A program made the translations under genes and the position numbers. 57,375 nucleotides of DNA, from positions 1 through 57,375 of the IMG/VR virus record IMGVR_UViG_3300025671_000076. The stretch is one strand, 5' to 3'. The DNA is from a virus. Positions 1-5,153 of the stretch are shown here, piece by piece (positions within the stretch are counted from its first letter, which is position 1; every line of letters begins with the position of its first letter). The notes beneath the pieces are model-generated. The model ran no database searches and was not told the DNA's origin. It saw only the letters and a list, made by a program, of their open reading frames with translations.

Positions 1-75
1 TTGCTCAATGTATGCTTTACAAACTTGTTTTTGCCCTTTGTCTAATTGAGGGACTTTTTTTGTTTGTGTCGTCAT
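1..75 (-). CDS. N-terminus of an unidentified gene cut by the window edge
   Basis: An ATG at 75-73 opens a frame that runs without stop to base 1 (25 codons, MTTQTKKVPQLDKGQK...). Upstream is a good ribosome binding site (AAAGGAC, about 7 bases before the ATG) and an AT-rich leader. The gene is downstream of the small terminase gene on the same strand, which is the usual place for a large terminase, and no large terminase is seen elsewhere in the window. The 25 visible residues are too few to identify a family, so that is only an inference from position. If the window is circular the frame would end two codons past the junction (M-E-stop), giving a 27-residue peptide. Confidence 0.5.
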   Translation of the reverse strand, partial: MTTQTKKVPQLDKGQKQVCKAYIEQ

Positions 76-372
76 TTGTTTTTTGTCCTTTGTTAAGTGT
101 TAATCTATAAAATATAGATTTAAAAAAGAGTTTAGTTATTTTTTAATTAATTGCAAATCTTTTATTTTTTTTATTTTTACTAAAAAAAATTCTTCCATAG
201 AGCCACGCACATTAAGATTTAGACCTCAATGCGACCTAGACATCATGGCAAATTTTTTAAATTTCCAACGAACTGAACTGGCGAAATTTTCCCAGCTGGA
301 ACTGGGTGCCAGTCCTTTACGATGGAATAACGAGGAATGCAAACGTAACGACAACGAGAACGAGGAACAGCA
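76..372. other. AT-rich intergenic stretch with a small palindrome and repeat copy A
   Basis: No convincing gene on either strand. Bases 103-119 form an exact inverted repeat (ATCTATA, AAA, TATAGAT) just upstream of the partial gene at 75, which could be an operator or promoter element. Bases 130-260 are very AT-rich. Bases 278-366 hold the first copy of the GC-rich bipartite repeat listed separately. Confidence 0.5.
278..366 (+). repeat. GC-rich bipartite repeat, copy A
   Basis: Part one (278-312) is rich in CTGG/CCAG words that can fold back on each other. Part two (329-366) carries AACGAGGA and AACGAGAACGAGGA. Its composition is much more GC-rich than the flanking sequence. Confidence 0.6.
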
Positions 373-726
373 TTAGAGATAAAACCCTCTCTTCAGTCTT
401 GTGACCTCAGCATGAATTTCTGTTAGCTTTCTTTCATCGCATCTATCGATGAACTGCTTGATCTCTTCTCTTTTCTTTTTGTTAGCTTCGTACTTTCTAG
501 CTTTGTTTTCATCTTGTACTTGGAAATGTGTTTCATTTTGCTCTGCCATTTTATTTTCCTCCTTTAAATAATAATTTAATTCATTGGCTGTTCGAAAAGT
601 TTTCCATTTAAAATTCCATCCTTTAGAATTTCTGATTACCGGAATCCATTCGTTGTTTTGATAGTCTTTGACTCTGTAGTCTCTGTTACTATAGTTTTCC
701 ATTTGTAATGTTGAGTATCTAGTCAT
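373..726 (-). CDS. Small hypothetical protein with two in-frame, well-signalled starts
   Basis: I do not recognise the family. The full frame gives 117 residues. It starts at 726 behind AAAGGAGCTATTAAATG, a strong ribosome binding site. A second in-frame ATG at 549 has an equally strong site (AAAGGAGG, 7 bases ahead) and would give a 58-residue protein. The C-terminal part is highly charged and probably helical (many K, E and R), without a membrane segment. Two products, long and short, from one frame is therefore plausible. Alternatively the region is a recent fusion of two small genes that lost the stop between them. It lies at the distal end of the minus-strand small-gene cluster. Confidence 0.6.
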   Translation of the reverse strand: MTRYSTLQMENYSNRDYRVKDYQNNEWIPVIRNSKGWNFKWKTFRTANELNYYLKEENKMAEQNETHFQVQDENKARKYEANKKKREEIKQFIDRCDERKLTEIHAEVTRLKRGFYL

Positions 727-830
727 TTAATAGCTCCTTTGTTTTTTTAAATTAATATCACATCTGTCTCCTGCTGCAAGAAAAAAATTAAGAAAGGTAG
801 AACTTATGTACGCTGCCTTCAGGATCGCTG

Positions 831-890
831 CTGGCCAGCTCTCTAGGAAAAGCACAGCAACCACGCCATTGTTCTTCAACGAGAAACGAG
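831..890 (+). repeat. GC-rich bipartite repeat, copy B
   Basis: CTGGCCAG at 831-838, then AACGAGAAACGAG at 878-890, in the same orientation and order as the other copies. Confidence 0.6.
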
Positions 891-916
891 ATTTGCTTTA
901 GAAACTCTACCTTCTC

Positions 917-987
917 CTGAACTGGCGTCCCAGCCCCTAAGTCAAAGAAAGAAAGGAAAACCATTGACAACCAACGAGAAACGAGGA
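917..987 (+). repeat. GC-rich bipartite repeat, copy C
   Basis: CCTGAACTGGCGTCCCAG at 917-934, then AACGAGAAACGAGGA at 973-987. Confidence 0.65.
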
Positions 988-1000
988 AAGGTAATGTGAA

Positions 1001-1089
1001 CTGCACCAGCTTCCGTTCCCAGCTGGTGTCTGGCGCCAGTCCCTGAACTGAAAAGTACGAAGGCTTCTACGAGAAACGAGAACGAGGAT
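1001..1089 (+). repeat. GC-rich bipartite repeat, copy D
   Basis: A palindromic part with CCAGCTGG and the perfect palindrome CTGGCGCCAG (1030-1039) is followed by ACGAGAAACGAGAACGAGGA (1069-1088). Confidence 0.7.
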
Positions 1090-1178
1090 TAGGTGAGAGG
1101 TCTAAACAGGAGCTACTCTGACAAAAGACCTCTCGCCAAATCCTGTTGCCGTCGTTAGACGGCAACAAGTAAATTTAA

Positions 1179-1562
1179 TTACCAACTACAGTCGTAACCA
1201 ATCTCCTTACCATTCTGTAATTGTTCCTTACACCACTTGATAAATTCTTCATCTTGGGCTTTGTACTCTTTCACCTGTTCCTCTTGAAACTGTTGTCCCC
1301 AAAAGAAACCATCAGGTGCAAAGCAATCATAATAGCCACTCTTGACCTGTTCCTCTAGCCTCTTGACTATTTCCTCAGTGATTTTTACACCACCCTCGCC
1401 ACCGTTAAAACCAAGATCGAAAGAACCGTCGCCCTTTCTATCTTTCTGTTTTTCAAACTCACCTGCGAAGAACTGTTGTAGTCTTGCGTGTTTTCTCCAA
1501 TAAAAGTTTTCATGAACTTCGCCATTGCTATCACGAAAACCTGCGTATTGATCTAGTCCCAT
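1179..1562 (-). CDS. Conserved phage hypothetical protein (MGLDQYA family)
   Basis: 127 residues, soluble, acidic and rich in Trp and aromatic residues. The N-terminus MGLDQYAG... and the FYWRKHARLQ motif recall a protein family often seen in phages of aquatic bacteria and in some bacterial genomes. No function is known to me. The start is supported by AAAGGAG six bases before the ATG. A candidate sigma70 promoter lies 34-61 bases upstream, so this gene and the genes below it may form a separate unit. There are no membrane segments or recognisable catalytic motifs. Confidence 0.8.
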   Translation of the reverse strand: MGLDQYAGFRDSNGEVHENFYWRKHARLQQFFAGEFEKQKDRKGDGSFDLGFNGGEGGVKITEEIVKRLEEQVKSGYYDCFAPDGFFWGQQFQEEQVKEYKAQDEEFIKWCKEQLQNGKEIGYDCSW

Positions 1563-1595
1563 TTTTAACTCCTTTGTTATTTGTTAAACATCACA

Positions 1596-1623
1596 GTCTT
1601 ATCATACATGGGATAATTGTCAA
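1596..1623 (-). promoter_or_regulatory. Candidate sigma70 promoter for the gene at 1179-1562
   Basis: TTGACA (complement of 1618-1623), 16-base spacer, then TAAGAC preceded by TGA. The -35 is perfect and the -10 weak. Confidence 0.4.
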
Positions 1624-1802
1624 ACAAAAAAATTCACCGATCCATAAAGCATTTCCTGAACTGGTGCTGGCGCCAGGCCAGACAGGTAGTTCTCTGTATC
1701 CTGGAACATCATCACGAGAAAAACAACGAGGATCCAGAGAGCGTATCCAGTTAACTCAGGATAAAGAATGGCACAGAATATGAGGATAAAGATGGCAAAC
1801 AT
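1620..1802 (-). CDS. Small membrane protein, C-terminus encoded by repeat sequence
   Basis: 60 residues starting at 1802, with CAGGAG five bases ahead inside the end of the upstream gene. The stop of that gene (1805) and this start are two bases apart, which suggests coupled translation. Residues 2-32 are strongly hydrophobic (MFAIFILIFCAILYPELTGY... WILVVFLVMM) and probably form one or two membrane spans. The C-terminal third (LSGLAPAPVQEML) is read from repeat copy E. The role is unknown. It could be a small envelope-active or lysis-related protein, but nothing beyond hydrophobicity supports that. Confidence 0.6.
   Translation of the reverse strand: MFAIFILIFCAILYPELTGYALWILVVFLVMMFQDTENYLSGLAPAPVQEMLYGSVNFFV
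1655..1733 (+). repeat. GC-rich bipartite repeat, copy E
   Basis: CCTGAACTGGTGCTGGCGCC at 1655-1674 begins the palindromic part. ACGAGAAAAACAACGAGGAT lies at 1714-1733. The copy overlaps the 3' part of the small membrane protein gene 1620-1802. Confidence 0.65.
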
Positions 1803-1804
1803 AT

Positions 1805-2116
1805 CTACTCCTGCTTCGAACCAGCTGCCAGCTCCTGAGCTGCAGACTCTACGGCAAACCATGAGGTCCAATTCTTAAACGAGGCAGGCGAGAAAACGTC
1901 CTTGGGAAACAAGGACCCAACGCTAACTCCTGCAGCGTCAGCGGCTTCATCTAGATATTTCCAGATCTCTTCTTCATGTTCATTATAAAACGAGGTAGTG
2001 TCATCGTAATAAATTAAACCGGCGACTCCGCCTTCACATCCATGTTGAGCTATATCTGAAATGAGGAACTGCTCATGCAGTTCCCCTTCCTTTAACCATT
2101 CTTTTATCTTCCCCAT
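1805..2116 (-). CDS. Conserved phage hypothetical protein
   Basis: 103 residues, acidic and soluble. The pattern HGCEGG-x-GLIYYDDTTSFY-x-x-HEEEIWKYL resembles a widespread family of small phage proteins of unknown function that I recall as sharing the HGC-GG-LIYY core. It overlaps the upstream gene 2104-2385 by 13 bases. The last 20 residues (WFAVESAAQELAAGSKQE) are encoded within repeat copy F, so the C-terminus may have been altered by the repeat. Confidence 0.7.
   Translation of the reverse strand: MGKIKEWLKEGELHEQFLISDIAQHGCEGGVAGLIYYDDTTSFYNEHEEEIWKYLDEAADAAGVSVGSLFPKDVFSPASFKNWTSWFAVESAAQELAAGSKQE
1820..1898 (+). repeat. GC-rich bipartite repeat, copy F (inside coding sequence)
   Basis: CCAGCTGCCAGCTCCTGAGC at 1821-1840, then AAACGAGGCAGGCGAGAAAA at 1877-1896. 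It is more diverged than the other copies. It lies within the C-terminal coding region of 1805-2116. Confidence 0.5.
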
Positions 2117-2385
2117 GTGATTCCCTCCACATCTGTCTTAAACTTAACAATGTCACGTAGCTTTAAGTGTCGAAGTTTCTGTGGCTCGTTGTCGAGTAGC
2201 CCTTGACCCTTAAGTCGGCTGCCACTAGTAATGCGTACCCACATCTTTTCCGATTGCTTTTTGTCTTTAAACCATACGTAGACGTACTCACGCATCTTCG
2301 GCATTCGCTCTAGCTGTTTAATTTTGAAATATGTTTCTTTGCCGTGTTCGGGGCATGTGTACACAATGTTACTATCTTTTACCAT
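2104..2385 (-). CDS. DUF2314-like small phage protein
   Basis: 93 residues. The central EKMWVRI motif followed by GQGLLDNEP, LRDIVKF and a C-terminal GITWG fits the pattern of DUF2314-like domains (MWV, then GxLxNxP, then GDxVxF), found in phages and in some bacterial accessory proteins. No biochemical role is established. The N-terminus has a CPEHG element. The start at 2385 has GGGGGTGA ahead of it and lies inside the end of the 30-residue membrane peptide gene 2379-2471, so the two are translationally coupled. The family call rests on motif memory. Confidence 0.6.
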   Translation of the reverse strand: MVKDSNIVYTCPEHGKETYFKIKQLERMPKMREYVYVWFKDKKQSEKMWVRITSGSRLKGQGLLDNEPQKLRHLKLRDIVKFKTDVEGITWGR

Positions 2386-2471
2386 GATATCACCCCCGTT
2401 AAAGTTAGAATGACAAAGACCACCGAAAGCACTGTGGCTTCGGGTATTAAGTTGATTATTTTATTTTTCAT
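2379..2471 (-). CDS. 30-residue membrane microprotein
   Basis: ATG at 2471 behind AAAGGAG (spacing 6); the stop overlaps the start of 2104-2385 in the string ATGGTAA. The peptide begins MKNKIINLIPEATV and its last 17 residues are almost all hydrophobic, ending near ILTLTGVISW, so it is probably a single membrane span. It is the first gene after the candidate structured RNA and promoter upstream. No family is known to me. Confidence 0.55.
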   Translation of the reverse strand: MKNKIINLIPEATVLSVVFVILTLTGVISW

Positions 2472-2490
2472 TTTTAACTCCTTTGTTGTT

Positions 2491-2574
2491 GCCGAGCAGT
2501 GAGAGAGAACATAACTAGCATACTAGTATATCGATAGCCCCTCATCTCACCCTAGGCTACGCTCGTTGCTCGAC
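2491..2574 (-). ncRNA. Candidate structured 5' UTR RNA (riboswitch-like or cis-regulatory)
   Basis: Read on the minus strand, the segment begins just past a consensus promoter and ends just before the AAAGGAG of the next gene. Stem P1 pairs GTCGAGCA (2574-2567) with TGCTCGGC (2498-2491), 8 pairs with one G-U. P2 pairs TAGCC (2559-2555) with GGCTA (2539-2535). P3 is ACTAG-TATG-CTAGT (2527-2514). GTGAGA (2550-2545), in the P2 loop, is complementary to TCTCAC (2504-2499), allowing a pseudoknot or a helix that competes with P2. I do not recognise a known riboswitch consensus. The fold is inferred by eye only. Confidence 0.45.
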
Positions 2575-2580
2575 ATTACA

Positions 2581-2609
2581 TAGATAAGACCTCGTGGGAT
2601 AAATGTCAA
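2581..2609 (-). promoter_or_regulatory. Candidate sigma70 promoter for the 2379-2471 operon
   Basis: Perfect TTGACA (complement of 2604-2609), 17-base spacer, TATCTA (2586-2581). The predicted start site falls at the first base of the structured segment 2574-2491. Confidence 0.6.
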
Positions 2610-2647
2610 GAACTTTTTTTAAAAATTTTTTAGTAAGATCAGATGAT

Positions 2648-2740
2648 CCTGAGCTGGCACGCCAGCTGGGGTCTGGTACCAGCTGCTACGCTGCAGGGGG
2701 GTTGGGCTAAACGAGAAACGAGAAAACGAGAAACGAGGAT
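2648..2740 (+). repeat. GC-rich bipartite repeat, copy G
   Basis: A palindromic part with CTGGCACGCCAG and CTGGTACCAG (2648-2685), then a long AACGAG tract (2710-2740) in which AACGAGAAACGAG is present nearly twice. Confidence 0.7.
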
Positions 2741-2754
2741 TTGAAACGAGAAAA

Positions 2755-2782
2755 CGGCCACCGAAGATTAATCCGGTGGCCG
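2755..2782 (-). terminator. GC-rich hairpin, possible terminator
   Basis: CGGCCACCG (2755-2763) and CGGTGGCCG (2774-2782) form a perfect 9-pair stem with a 10-base loop. On the minus strand it is followed by TTTTCTCG, so it could end transcription from the VRR-NUC gene. The T-run is short. Confidence 0.4.
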
Positions 2783-2842
2783 ACAAAGAGGCTAAAAATA
2801 CTAAGTGAGGTTTCGCGTACAATCTCCTCATCCGGATCGGGA

Positions 2843-2900
2843 GCGCCAGCTTTTTCTCACAAAGACTTCTTGCAGTTACGCTTCTATCACAACGAGGATC
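2843..2900 (+). repeat. GC-rich bipartite repeat, partial copy
   Basis: GCGCCAGC at 2843-2850 and AACGAGGATC at 2891-2900. This is a degenerate or truncated copy between G and H. Confidence 0.4.
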
Positions 2901-2904
2901 CGTG

Positions 2905-3321
2905 TCAAGAACTATTTTTCACCAGCTGCCTCCTGAGCTCTGGCCAGGCCAGGGACGGTACGGGGTCCGGTGTTTGGTAAACGAGAACGAGGGAACGAGA
3001 AAACGAGGATGGGGACGAGGGATCCACGCCACCGGACACTCTGTAAAGTTTCAATAGCCTCTGCAAGAGGGTCTGATGCAGAATAAATATATTACCACCA
3101 TGACGTTGATATTCATAAGCCCAAGCCATTTGGAATTTGGACAGTATCGGAAACTTGTCTTCTGTTGACTTCAATTCAATCCAAAAAGACTTAGAATCTA
3201 TACACCCATGAACATCTGGAATACCTTGTACTGTTGAGCTTTCTATCCTTGTAAAATGTGCGTTTTTTATATGTTGTTTAACTCTTTGAAAGAGTAAAGA
3301 TTCGCGTTTTTTTAAAGCCAT
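2905..3321 (-). CDS. VRR-NUC/Holliday-junction-resolvase-like nuclease
   Basis: 138 residues. The catalytic pattern of the PD-(D/E)XK VRR-NUC family is visible: an early Glu (ESS, about residue 27), VQGIPDVHG (33-41), then FWIELKS (46-52) with the E-x-K pair, and FQMAW (63-67). Such small nucleases occur in phages and may act on branched DNA or in packaging. The start at 3321 has no strong ribosome binding site, but the 55-residue gene 3326-3493 ends five bases upstream. After about residue 96 the protein is a Pro/Ser-rich tail read from repeat copy H, so the ancestral protein was probably shorter. Confidence 0.75.
   Translation of the reverse strand: MALKKRESLLFQRVKQHIKNAHFTRIESSTVQGIPDVHGCIDSKSFWIELKSTEDKFPILSKFQMAWAYEYQRHGGNIFILHQTLLQRLLKLYRVSGGVDPSSPSSFSRSLVLVYQTPDPVPSLAWPELRRQLVKNSS
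2921..3020 (+). repeat. GC-rich bipartite repeat, copy H (inside the nuclease gene)
   Basis: CCAGCTGCCTCCTGAGCTCT at 2922-2941 and TGGCCAGGCCAGG at 2941-2953 make up the palindromic part. AACGAGAACGAGGGAACGAG follows at 2980-2999, then AAAACGAGGATGGGGACGAG to 3019. It supplies the C-terminal codons of the VRR-NUC gene. Confidence 0.65.
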
Positions 3322-3325
3322 TTAT

Positions 3326-3493
3326 TTAAGACAAGGTACACCCAAAAAAGACACCCTGAACAGTAAGATTTTCACGTAAAACATCACACACTTCAAACAA
3401 ATCCATTCCTTTTTCTACAGGAAGTTCAGATAATAATTCTTTTGTTACAGGAATTAAATAATACATTTCGTTTAAGAAAACAATGTAGTTCAT
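3326..3493 (-). CDS. Small hypothetical protein, 55 residues
   Basis: ATG at 3493 overlaps the TAA of the upstream gene (TAATG), indicating coupled translation. The sequence starts MNYIVFLNEMYYLIPVTKEL and is mildly acidic with a conserved-looking LFEVCDVLREN stretch. No membrane segment is convincing. It is placed between 3493-3816 and the VRR-NUC gene. No known family is recognised. Confidence 0.6.
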   Translation of the reverse strand: MNYIVFLNEMYYLIPVTKELLSELPVEKGMDLFEVCDVLRENLTVQGVFFGCTLS

Positions 3494-3816
3494 TAATGAA
3501 TTACTTTTATGGACTGTATGACTGATGTTGGAATTATAGTTGTGTTACCAATATTCTCAAAAGTTTCATCTGTTTTAGATTTGATGTAATCAGTAAATAT
3601 TCTAGTCACTCCACCTTTCTGAGATACAAGATAACCTTTAGATACACAAGTAGGTAAGTTAGATTTCAATAGAGCTTTAGTGTCAGACCACCCTGCATCA
3701 CCTTCGATATCAAACCAATGTATTTCTACAAAAGGATAGTCAGCAATATTTTTACCGAGCTTTTTAGTATTTAAAGGAATTGTTTTTCTATAAATTTTTG
3801 GTTTTCTTTTTGCCAT
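3493..3816 (-). CDS. Conserved marine-phage hypothetical protein
   Basis: 107 residues, basic at the N-terminus (MAKRKPKIYRKTIPLNTKKL) and then a compact domain with PFVEIHWFDIEGDAGWSD and KGYLVSQKGGVTRIF. The pattern 'VEI-W-DIEGD-GW' followed by a strand-rich part recalls small phage proteins of unknown function. An AGAGGT site lies ahead of the ATG at 3816. It sits directly after the small terminase gene, so a role near packaging or an early host-directed role is possible but unsupported. Confidence 0.65.
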   Translation of the reverse strand: MAKRKPKIYRKTIPLNTKKLGKNIADYPFVEIHWFDIEGDAGWSDTKALLKSNLPTCVSKGYLVSQKGGVTRIFTDYIKSKTDETFENIGNTTIIPTSVIQSIKVIH

Positions 3817-3818
3817 TT

Positions 3819-3893
3819 TTAACCTCTACCTTTACAGTTCCAGTTGATACAAGCAGATGTGAGTTGTGTATTTGATTGAACACAGTAACCCAT
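3819..3893 (-). CDS. Possible 24-residue cysteine-containing peptide
   Basis: ATG at 3893, seven bases after the small terminase stop, with only a weak site (GTGGAC). The peptide MGYCVQSNTQLTSACINWNC (then KGRG) holds three cysteines. It ends five bases before the next gene starts. It fills an otherwise empty gap between coupled genes, which is the main argument for it. Confidence 0.3.
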   Translation of the reverse strand: MGYCVQSNTQLTSACINWNCKGRG

Positions 3894-3899
3894 TGTCCA

Positions 3900-4397
3900 C
3901 TATTCACTAACTTCTTCTGGTGTAACGTTAATGATATTCTTCGCTTCACCGATTTTTGATTCGAGTTCTGCAAAGCGTTTCTCAAGTTGTTCACGAGACA
4001 TACCCTCCAAAGAATTGTTAGTAATTTCTTTTTTATCAACGTACATTCCTGCTAGTTGTCCTGAACGATACTCAGCATTAATTGCTGATGCGTATTGTTT
4101 TGATTTAGCAGCATCGTCACCGAATTTCTCGAATCTTTTAAATGACCTCAACGGATTAGCATATTTGTTTTTAGCTTCCGCAATTTTCTTTTCTAGATAT
4201 CTTACAACATGTGGATTTCTATTTGGATTAGTTAATTTAGATGCAATCGTATGTGGATCTTTAGCTACATAGCCTGCTCTCTTAGCAGCTTCTGTTTTGC
4301 TGATTAGTCCATATTCAGCAACATAAATATCTACAAACTTCCTTTGTTTAGGAGTCAAATCGTGCATCGTTTTCAACACGTTAGGTTTTCCAGCCAT
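3900..4397 (-). CDS. Terminase small subunit
   Basis: 165 residues from ATG 4397 (M-A-G-K-P-N). Residues about 14-80 fit the Terminase_2 family: LTPKQRKFVDIYVAEYG, ISKTEAAKRAGY and NPNRNPHVVRYLEKKI are the helix-turn-helix region that binds packaging-site DNA. The second half is helical and charged and ends in a Glu-rich tail (coiled-coil/oligomerisation). The protein would choose viral DNA for cutting and packaging with a large ATPase/nuclease subunit, which is not found in this window. An alternative upstream start at 4469 lacks family similarity. The TGTCACA box array directly upstream could be its binding region. Confidence 0.85.
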   Translation of the reverse strand: MAGKPNVLKTMHDLTPKQRKFVDIYVAEYGLISKTEAAKRAGYVAKDPHTIASKLTNPNRNPHVVRYLEKKIAEAKNKYANPLRSFKRFEKFGDDAAKSKQYASAINAEYRSGQLAGMYVDKKEITNNSLEGMSREQLEKRFAELESKIGEAKNIINVTPEEVSE

Positions 4398-4714
4398 GTT
4401 CTCAAATCCTCTATAAGATATTTTTAACTTAATTAAGACTGTATCCGAATTTAGGTATCTTGTCCACAAGAGTGACTAGTGTCACAAATGTCAGTGTATG
4501 TCACAAAATAAAAGTGTTTGTGACATCAAATAAGTAAGTAATATCAATGTAAATAGATTAAAAACAGTGTAGTGTCACAAGTGTCAGACATTCTGGGAGT
4601 ATGATTAGTGGTAAAGAGGTAAAAATATCTTATATAGAATCGTTGAAAATAAAAAATACAGTAAAATCAACAAAAAGTAGTGTCACAAAATGTGACACTA
4701 CTCTAATTTAGGCC
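4398..4714. other. Gene-free region with TGTCACA box array
   Basis: No gene seen. TGTCACA or its complement TGTGACA occurs at 4480, 4499, 4519 (inverted), 4573, 4681 and 4691 (inverted). Shorter TGTCA boxes lie at 4489 and 4582. The last pair forms the terminator hairpin listed separately. Spacing of the first boxes is about 19 bases. The array could be an operator, replication iterons or a packaging site next to the small terminase gene. Confidence 0.6.
4672..4702 (-). terminator. Rho-independent terminator after 4715-5053
   Basis: Perfect 12-pair stem AGTAGTGTCACA / TGTGACACTACT (4676-4702) with loop AAA, followed on the minus strand by TTTTT. The arms also contain the TGTCACA box, so terminator and box are the same sequence. 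Confidence 0.7.
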
Positions 4715-5053
4715 TCATTGTGTCGGATAATACCGTTGGCCGTCGACATAATGATAATAATTACCTGTATTGTCATAATAGGTAATGTCTTCTGGCTCTA
4801 TGTAATTTCTAGGTTTTACATGCCACAGTTTCATGCAGTTTAGAACGGTTCTAGATCTAGAACCGCCTAGCATATTCAATAAATCACTAACACTTAACTG
4901 TTTTAGCTCATACAAATTTAAACTAGGTAAATTAGCTTCTAATGTATCTAGTATCGCATTGGATTGAGCCATATCAAAAAAATGTTTAGCATCACGCAGA
5001 AACACTTTTTCGTGCTGAAGATCAACTTCAGACTTTTCTATTTTTTTGTTCAT
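4715..5053 (-). CDS. Hypothetical protein, possible DNA-binding
   Basis: 112 residues from ATG 5053 (MNKKIEKSEVDLQ), with AGAGAT ahead. Residues about 50-75 (QLSVSDLLNMLGGSRSRTVL) look like a helix-turn-helix-type segment. The C-terminus is Tyr-rich (YYDNTGNYYHYVDGQRYYPT). It is transcribed away from the plus-strand gene at 5154 and ends in a strong terminator, so it is a single-gene unit. A regulator acting on the neighbouring TGTCACA boxes would fit that arrangement, but this is inference. Confidence 0.55.
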   Translation of the reverse strand: MNKKIEKSEVDLQHEKVFLRDAKHFFDMAQSNAILDTLEANLPSLNLYELKQLSVSDLLNMLGGSRSRTVLNCMKLWHVKPRNYIEPEDITYYDNTGNYYHYVDGQRYYPTQ

Positions 5054-5153
5054 ATAAATTATCTCTAATTTCACCAGATAAGTTGTCAATAATATTGTTT
5101 ATAGGACAATCTTTCATTGACTTGTTTGTTTAAACCTATAAAAATAGATATAA

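Larger units (their letters stand above)
727..1178. other. Gene-free stretch made largely of GC-rich repeats
   Basis: Between the genes at 726 and 1179 there is no supported gene. The one open frame here (788-1006, minus) starts with GTG, lacks a ribosome binding site and is composed almost entirely of repeat sequence. The stretch holds repeat copies B, C and D. A short hairpin-like pair around 1139-1164 (TTGCCGTCG / GACGGCAA) lies just downstream of the gene ending at 1179 and may help end its transcript. Confidence 0.5.

Noticed and set aside
788-1006. Minus-strand open frame of 72 codons
   Set aside because: GTG start, no ribosome binding site, and made almost wholly of the GC-rich repeats. 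Open frame probably follows from repeat composition.
2491-2574. tRNA gene
   Set aside because: Length is close but there is no T-loop GTTCGA-type sequence, no CCA-type end and no anticodon arm pattern.
2619-2831. Minus-strand open frame of 70 codons
   Set aside because: Spans repeat copy G and the 2755-2782 hairpin, Ser/Phe low-complexity product, no ribosome binding site.
2741-2980. Plus-strand open frame of 79 codons
   Set aside because: Lies in repeats and opposite to the VRR-NUC gene, no start signal.
3788-4039. Minus-strand frame overlapping the small terminase
   Set aside because: Wrong frame against a clearly recognised terminase and the gene 3493-3816; no supporting signal.
4398-4714. 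CRISPR array
   Set aside because: The repeated unit is 7-8 bases and spacing is irregular, with inverted copies. No 25-40 base repeat and no cas genes.
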